NCBI RefSeq assembly: GCF_014898055.3
Contig: NW_023604295.1
Span: forward strand, 136,864,676 to 136,928,675
Direction: 5' to 3'
DNA: 64,000 nt
Source: Talpa occidentalis
Lineage: Eukaryota > Chordata > Mammalia > Eulipotyphla > Talpidae
Of this stretch, positions 58,727-64,000 are shown in pieces. Made by a program: the position numbers and the translations under genes. The notes below the pieces were generated by a model. The model was not told the origin of the DNA and ran no database searches. It worked only from the letters and a program-made list of their open reading frames with translations. How positions within the stretch are numbered: the stretch's first letter is position 1; the number at the start of each line of letters is the position of its first letter.

Positions 58727-58908
58727 TTTTTTTTTTTTTTTTTTATAGAGGCATGCTTTATTTATTTGTTTGCTGGTTTGTTTGTTTGTTTTGTTTATAC
58801 ATGCACTGGGTACAGTCAGAAGCGCGGGAGGGTGAGAGAATTCACCAGAGCCAGAGCGGGGAGCAGAGCAGGCAGAAGGACCGAAGGACACTGCTGAGGG
58901 GAGCAGCG
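58727..58908 (-). mobile_element. 5'-truncated tRNA-derived SINE, type A
   Basis: Long T-run, a (TTTG)n tail, CACTGGGTACAGTCAGAAGC and the core to GAGGGGAGCAGCG; the tRNA head is missing. A perfect duplication TGTAATTCCCATTTT (58712 and 58909) shows that it inserted already truncated. Confidence 0.94.
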
Positions 58909-59188
58909 TGTAATTCCCATTTTATAGATGAGGGAAGTGAAGTTCATTTGTGCCAGGAACATGGAAGAGCTAAGCGGCAAACTTGAGGTCTAAACTGAGA
59001 TCCATATACTGAGGGGGGAGCAGGTACAAGAGCAAGCTCAGTGGAGACAGCTCCCTGAATTTTACTTCTCCAGTTCTGCAGTGTTCCTCTCTAAAGTTTG
59101 GCCCAAGAATTTCACCGAGAAGAAAAGATCTTCGTGTTTGAAGAATGAGCCTCAACTGTCTCCTGGATGGTCTATTAAAATGGAAAAT

Positions 59189-59327
59189 AGGGCCTCGCTG
59201 GTGGCACAGGGTTAAAGACAATGCTATCAAGCTATCGCCAGCCACTGCAGCACGAGTTCGATCCCTGCCTCCAGCCAGGAGCAACCCACATGGTGCAGCA
59301 GACCTCTCCTGTCTTGTCTGCTGCTCC
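59189..59327 (+). mobile_element. tRNA-derived SINE, type B, 3' part missing
   Basis: The head GGGCCTCGCTGGTGGCACAG to GTCTGCTGCTCC is present, then sequence breaks off without body end or poly(A). Deletion after insertion is the simplest reading. Confidence 0.87.
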
Positions 59328-60091
59328 AAGGAAACCCAATCAAATGGCTTGAAGTGGAGGGCGGGGGGGCTCTTGATAAAGTGCTAAACACTCATATCCT
59401 TAACCCTAAGACTGAAGTTTGAAATTCTCAGTGTCCTGTAGTGTTTTCTTGTTATTCTTATGTAATAGTCTGTTTCTTGATCTTGCTCTAAGAAACACAA
59501 ACAAGTCTCACACCTGCCTCCCATAAAAAATGAAATGTCACCTCACAAGTTCCTGGGGTTCCCATCATCCTCCAGGGGTCTCCCCCAATCCTGGGTCCTC
59601 AGCAGTTCCATAGGGAGGCCACTAGATCATCATTGAAGGCTTTGGCAGACCACCAGCTGAGCAAACTCCAAAGTATTTTAACAGAGTCTATGTTTGATGG
59701 AGTCAAACTTTATATATCGAAGGAGTATTAAAAACACAGTTATTTCCAATAATTTATTATGCACGTGCCCATAAACACATTACACTTGTCACACAACATA
59801 TACCTGTGGGCGGCCTTCCAGGGAGGAATAAATAATACTTAATGAGAAGGCTGCCGTTGTTCTGCAGAGGTCAAGGGCACCAGTGAGGCAGAGGTTGGCT
59901 GGCAACCATCCATGGGAAGCTGGCCACTGGCCACCGGTGCTGAGCAGTCACTGTGGGGAACCATGGCGCTTGGCCAAAGATAGGGACCCCCTATGGATTT
60001 ACTCAGACCCATCATTAAAGTGTTCCCTGCAAGTGAGACTGGAAGTTTTCCCAGCCAGTGACCAAGAAGCCTTTAAGAAGAATGGGAGTGA
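59328..60091. other. unique stretch
   Basis: No gene or named repeat. Confidence 0.4.
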
Positions 60092-60368
60092 GGGGCTTCC
60101 TGGTGGCACAAGGGGTTAAATTATCAGCACTCTGAAGCTATCGCCAGCCACTGAAGCACGAGTTCGATCCCTGGCCAGGGAGCTACCCACATGGTACAGC
60201 AGACCTCTCCTGTCTTGCCCGCTGCTCCCCTCAGCAGTGTATTTCAGTCAGTCCACCTGTTCTGCTCCCCGTTGTATCTCTGGTGAATCCTCTTACCTCC
60301 CTACACCTCTGGCCTCTACCCAGTTCTTGGATGCATAAGTAAAATAAATCTTTTTTTTTTAAAAAAAA
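60092..60368 (+). mobile_element. tRNA-derived SINE, type B, full length
   Basis: Head GGGGCTTCCTGGTGGCACAAG, B box GTTCGATCCC, tail AAATAAATC with a T/A run. AAGAATGGGAGTGA and AAAGAAGTGATTCA are likely flanks. Confidence 0.9.
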
Positions 60369-61170
60369 AGAAGTGATTCAGCAATTCCACTGTTAGATAT
60401 ATACCCCAAAATTTGAAAGCAGGTACTCAAACATAATTATACACTGTAGTTCCTAGCAACAGTATTCACAATAACCAGAAGATGGAAGCAATCCAAGTGT
60501 CCATCAACAGATGAATGACTTAACAAAGTGTGTATACATGTGCAATAGAATATTATTCAGCCTTCAAAAAGAAGGCAATTCAGAGACATGCTATGACATG
60601 GATGAATCTTGAGAACATTATGCTAAATGAAATGTACCAGCTATTGCTCTCAAATGTTTATAATGCCACTATTGTGTCTTGGTCATTTTGAAGGAATCTT
60701 GCAAACTCTGCTGTTCTAAGACCAATATCTAAATTATTTCAATGAATAAATCTTATTTGGGTTGGTGAGCTAAAGGAATGCTCTTAACTTCCATGACATG
60801 TGTTGGCCAAGAAGCCAGCAGGAGATGGTTACTCTGAGATAACTCTTGAAAGAAGGGCCTAGTAGGTTTGGGTTGATGGACATTGGATTTCTAAGTGGCA
60901 AGAATCTCCACCTTTGGGGCCTTCCTGGTAGCACAAGGGGTTAAGTTGCAGCTGATGAAGCTGTCTGCAGCCACTGATTACCGGGGGTGGTGGGGGGACA
61001 TGGAGAGTGATTGTTTATAAGTGGGTACAGCCTTTCAGTATGAGTAGATGAAAAGTGCTGGAAATGGATAGTTGTGATGGTGACACAACAATATGAATGT
61101 ATTTAATACCAGTAACTACACACTCAACACTAGTGAAAACGGTGAACGTTATGTTGCGTATATCTCACAC
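60369..61170 (+). mobile_element. L1M 3' region with its middle replaced
   Basis: ORF2-end blocks (CAGCAATTCCACTGTTAGAT, GGAAGCAATCCAAGTGTCC) run to 60640. The 3' UTR (TTACCGGGGGTGGTGG, GAAATGGATAGTTGTGATGG) resumes at 60977. The sequence between (60641-60915) is not L1 that I recognise and is followed by a SINE head fragment. Confidence 0.75.
60916..60976 (+). mobile_element. tRNA-derived SINE, head fragment fused to L1
   Basis: GGGGCCTTCCTGGTAGCACAAG to GCAGCCACTG, then directly L1M sequence. The body and poly(A) are lost. Confidence 0.82.
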
Positions 61171-61473
61171 ACTTTACAGTGTGTGTGATGTGTGGATGTG
61201 TGTGTGTGCACAGATCACACATACAATGTCCTGATCTTACTTTTTTGTCAGTGGGGTGTCATTTTTCCAGGTATGAAAGAAAGACCATTTGATTTCCTTG
61301 AATCCTCCTTTTGACAGAGGAAAATCAACAGTAGGGGAGACTTGGCACTAGCTTAAAGCCAGGCCCCCTTCCCTTGTTGTAAAGAATGTTTGTGGATGAA
61401 ATAACCTATCTGAAGTTTAAAAATGGGGCTGGGGTAGGGTGGGTAGAGGGATGGGTTGAAAAAAGCAGAGGAG
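61171..61473. other. TG-rich stretch and unique DNA
   Basis: An impure (TG)n segment at 61181-61208. No gene. Confidence 0.5.
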
Positions 61474-61754
61474 GGGGACCTCCCCTGGTGGCACAGCAGT
61501 TGAGCACTGGGTTGCGAAGCTGCCCACAGCCTCTGCAGTGCCAGTTCGATCCCCGGCCGCCGGCGCGAGGGTCCCACATGGCATGCAGACCTCTCCTGCT
61601 GCGCCCGCTGCTCCCCTCAGCAGTGTCTTCATCAGTCTGCCTGTTCTGCTCCCCGCTCTGGTGAATTTTCTCACCCTCCCGCGCTTCTGACTGTACCCAG
61701 CGCTTGTATAAATAAATAAATAAATAAATAAATCTTTAAAAAAAAGAGAAAAGA
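61474..61754 (+). mobile_element. tRNA-derived SINE, type A, full length
   Basis: Head GGGGGACCTCCCCTGGTGGC, B box AGTTCGATCCCC, tail (AAAT)n with TCTTTAAA. The duplication GAAAAAAGCAGAGGAG flanks it (61458 and 61754). Confidence 0.93.
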
Positions 61755-63071
61755 AAAAAGCAGAGGAGTTAGAAGGAGGAGGCAGGAGTAGAGGAAAGGG
61801 GAGGGAGGAGGTGAGATGAAGAAGAGGTGAAAAATCTTGTGAAACTTCAGAGTCCTTTACAACTGCAATCAAATGGAACAAGTTTCTATTTTATTTGGTA
61901 CAAAAACATGTCCGAAGAAGCAATGCACTTAAAGGGAAAATTCCCAAGCAGCAGTGCAGTTTAGAGTCATTTGTCAAGTTAATCATGATGTATTCCTTTG
62001 CCTTGAATAGCATCAGCTGGAATATGTCACATTCCATCCTAGGAAGGGAATCCAAATGAACAATTCTCAACAAACAGTTGCTGGGTCTACAGAGAGTGAA
62101 AACCTCCAAGTCCTTTCATTATTGTTCACAACATTTTTCCATGATCTTCCAGTTGGGGATGTATGCAGTGAAGTGGGAAAGCAAGAACTGGAGCTGAATA
62201 CCAAGTTTTGGAACCAACTCAGAGTTGGTGTTAGGGGAGACCAAGAGTCCAATCAGAAGGCAATGCTAGGTTTGGTACAAAATATTCACTTAGGGAAAAT
62301 GGAAAAAATAATACATCAGGCCTGCCTGATAAATATGTGACAAAACTTAGAGAGTCCAGATGCTTCTCTTAGCCTCTTTCCCAACTACTTGAAATAAATG
62401 AATTGTCTAATAACAATATCTTAGCACTCAGCCATCTAATACTTGACGAAACAATGGAATTGACATCCCAAAGTGAAAAGCTGTAGTGAATTATAAATTG
62501 GTTATTATGTTAACTTACTTCATTTGAAGTAAAATATGCCAAAATTCTATTTGACTCACAAATTAGATGTAGCCACCCTATCCGTGAATGTCCACAGAAA
62601 AAACGAACTTAGCTCTTAACTAGTTTCTCTAGTTTCTGAATTATTAGCTATGGAAACTTCTCTTCCAAATGTGGCCCTAATATTAACACAAAAGAGGACA
62701 TGTGTATTTACATGTGAATTGTTGGAAGTTGGGAATTTTCTGGATCATTTGGATTTTTGAAGTTCTTATGGAATATTTGACTAAAGCCATATTTTTAGAG
62801 AGCGTTTCTCTTAAGTTATAACTGTAATTGAATTTTCTCTATTCTTCCTTTGTTTGGATGTGAGTAAAGAGTCAACTAACTGTTGAAAGACATTTTCCTA
62901 TTGGACTAAAGAATCACATCATCTAGTTTTTGACCTAGAATCTTTTATATTACTAAAAAAAGAGTCACTAGAATTTAATCTAAATGACTCTTTGATGCTC
63001 TAGATTTTTAAACTTTAATTAATCCACCCAAGGAGACCAGCAAGCACAGATGTAGGCACCAGCTGACTCTT
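61755..63071. other. unique AT-rich region
   Basis: No gene recognised. The 94-codon frame at 62056-62340 lacks known motifs. A purine-rich run lies at 61741-61840. Confidence 0.4.
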
Positions 63072-63350
63072 TTTTTTTAAAGATTCATTTATTTATTTAT
63101 TTATACAAGCGGTGGGTACAGTCAGAAGCGCGGGAGGGTGAGAGAATTCACCAGAGCTAGAGCGGGGAGCAGAGCAGGCTGAAGGACCGAAGTACACTGC
63201 TGAGGGGAGCAGCGGGCGGCAGGAGAGGTCTGCGTGCCATGTGGGACGCTCCTCTGGTGGCCGGGGAGCAGCTGGGGATCGAACTGGCCTCGCAGAGGCC
63301 GCGGGCAGCTTCGCAACCCAGCGCTCAACCACTGTGCCACTGGGGAGGCC
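63072..63350 (-). mobile_element. tRNA-derived SINE, type A, full length
   Basis: GGTGGGTACAGTCAGAAGCG and head GTGCCACTGGGGAGGCC. The perfect duplication CCAGCTGACTCTT lies at 63059 and 63351. Confidence 0.94.
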
Positions 63351-64000
63351 CCAGCTGACTCTTGACATGCTGATTTTGGGATTATTTGACTGTGGAGAAT
63401 GTGGAAAAGACTGAATTTGTTGACAAAAATTGCCAGTCACCTAATGCCATATTTAGTCTTGGATTGTTTCAGGAGACCTTGGCCAACAATTTAGGAAAAT
63501 GGTACCTTGGACATTTGCTTGTAATTCTCCTAAACTGTCCCAGCTGGACCTAAATTTTAGCATTAAAACACTATACTAAAATGGCCTTCTGAGGATTAGT
63601 ATCTCTAAGCTGAGAGACTCTGCTCCCAACTCCATTTCACCTGAACTCTGAAAGCTACATGTGTTTGGATAGTCCAATGATGTTGAGTCACATCAGGTTG
63701 GTCAAGCAATTGAGCTGTGGGAGTTGGTGGAGGAGAACATTTTGAAATAATCTAAAAAGAACATGCTTTTTAATTTTAAGAGAGTGGGGGATGAGGAGAT
63801 TTGTCCCCAAGTAACTGGACTCACATGGAAATAAGATTTAGCAAAAATGGGATTATTGAAAATATTGATAGAATCACATCTAGACGTTAAGTCAAACAGT
63901 GACCACCTTCATAGTTTAGCCCACGTAGACCACAAAGTCCATCCATTCACTGGCAAAATCCCTTGCTGGATGTTTATTATGGGTCCAACACAGGATAACA
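63351..64000. other. unique stretch to window end
   Basis: No gene or named repeat. Confidence 0.4.

Overview
This is nuclear DNA from a placental mammal. It is mostly intergenic and intronic, AT-rich and very dense in transposable elements. About 36 copies of one tRNA-derived SINE family are present. The plus-sense copies start with a GGGCCTCCCTGGTGGC-type tRNA head that carries a pol III B box (GGTTCGATCCC) and end in AAATAAATCTTTAAA plus poly(A). That head resembles the tRNA-derived SINEs of cetartiodactyls. I see no ruminant Bov-B/Bov-tA, pig PRE-1, whale CHR-2, carnivore SINEC, equine ERE, Alu or B1. My best guess for the host is a camelid (vic-1-type SINE), by inference only. Older shared mammalian repeats (L1M, L2, MIR, MLT1, MER20, Tigger1) fill much of the rest.

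The only functional protein-coding gene I can support is SCRG1, on the minus strand. Its start-codon exon is at 9156-9410 and its terminal exon at about 6770-6997. Both have canonical splice signals, and the spliced reading frame encodes an intact 98-residue secreted cysteine-rich protein. A plausible noncoding first exon and promoter lie at about 13907-14180. In human, SCRG1 sits between SAP30 and HAND2 at 4q34. Its 5' side faces HAND2, so the region right of about 14.2 kb would be the intergenic flank toward HAND2; neither neighbour is in the window.

Layout: 1-1790, minus-strand Tigger1 transposon carrying a SINE; 1835-5230, three minus-strand L1 pieces with SINEs; 5.2-6.8 kb, mixed repeats; 6.77-14.2 kb, SCRG1 and its introns; 14.2-24.5 kb, repeats, a (TG)n microsatellite on each side of 20 kb, and an NDUFA4 processed pseudogene at about 22626-22930; 24.5-34.2 kb, L1M blocks with SINEs; 34.2-48 kb, gene desert with L2/MIR pieces, a palindromic DNA element (about 41956-42144) and an MLT1 LTR (44337-44774) interrupted by a 34-bp U2 snRNA retro-insert; 48.1-50 kb, a GC-richer block with an RPL38 processed pseudogene and the longest open frame of the window; 51.4-54.5 kb, MLT1 pieces with three nested insertions; 54.5-64 kb, SINEs, an L1M relic and unassigned sequence.

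I found no operon, CRISPR, plasmid, viral or otherwise undescribed gene system. What deserves a second look is the inferred SCRG1 promoter, the three retropseudogenes, unusual SINE structures, possible CTCF and conserved-enhancer-like stretches, and a pair of near-identical MLT1 segments. Family names for old repeats were assigned by eye and their edges are approximate.
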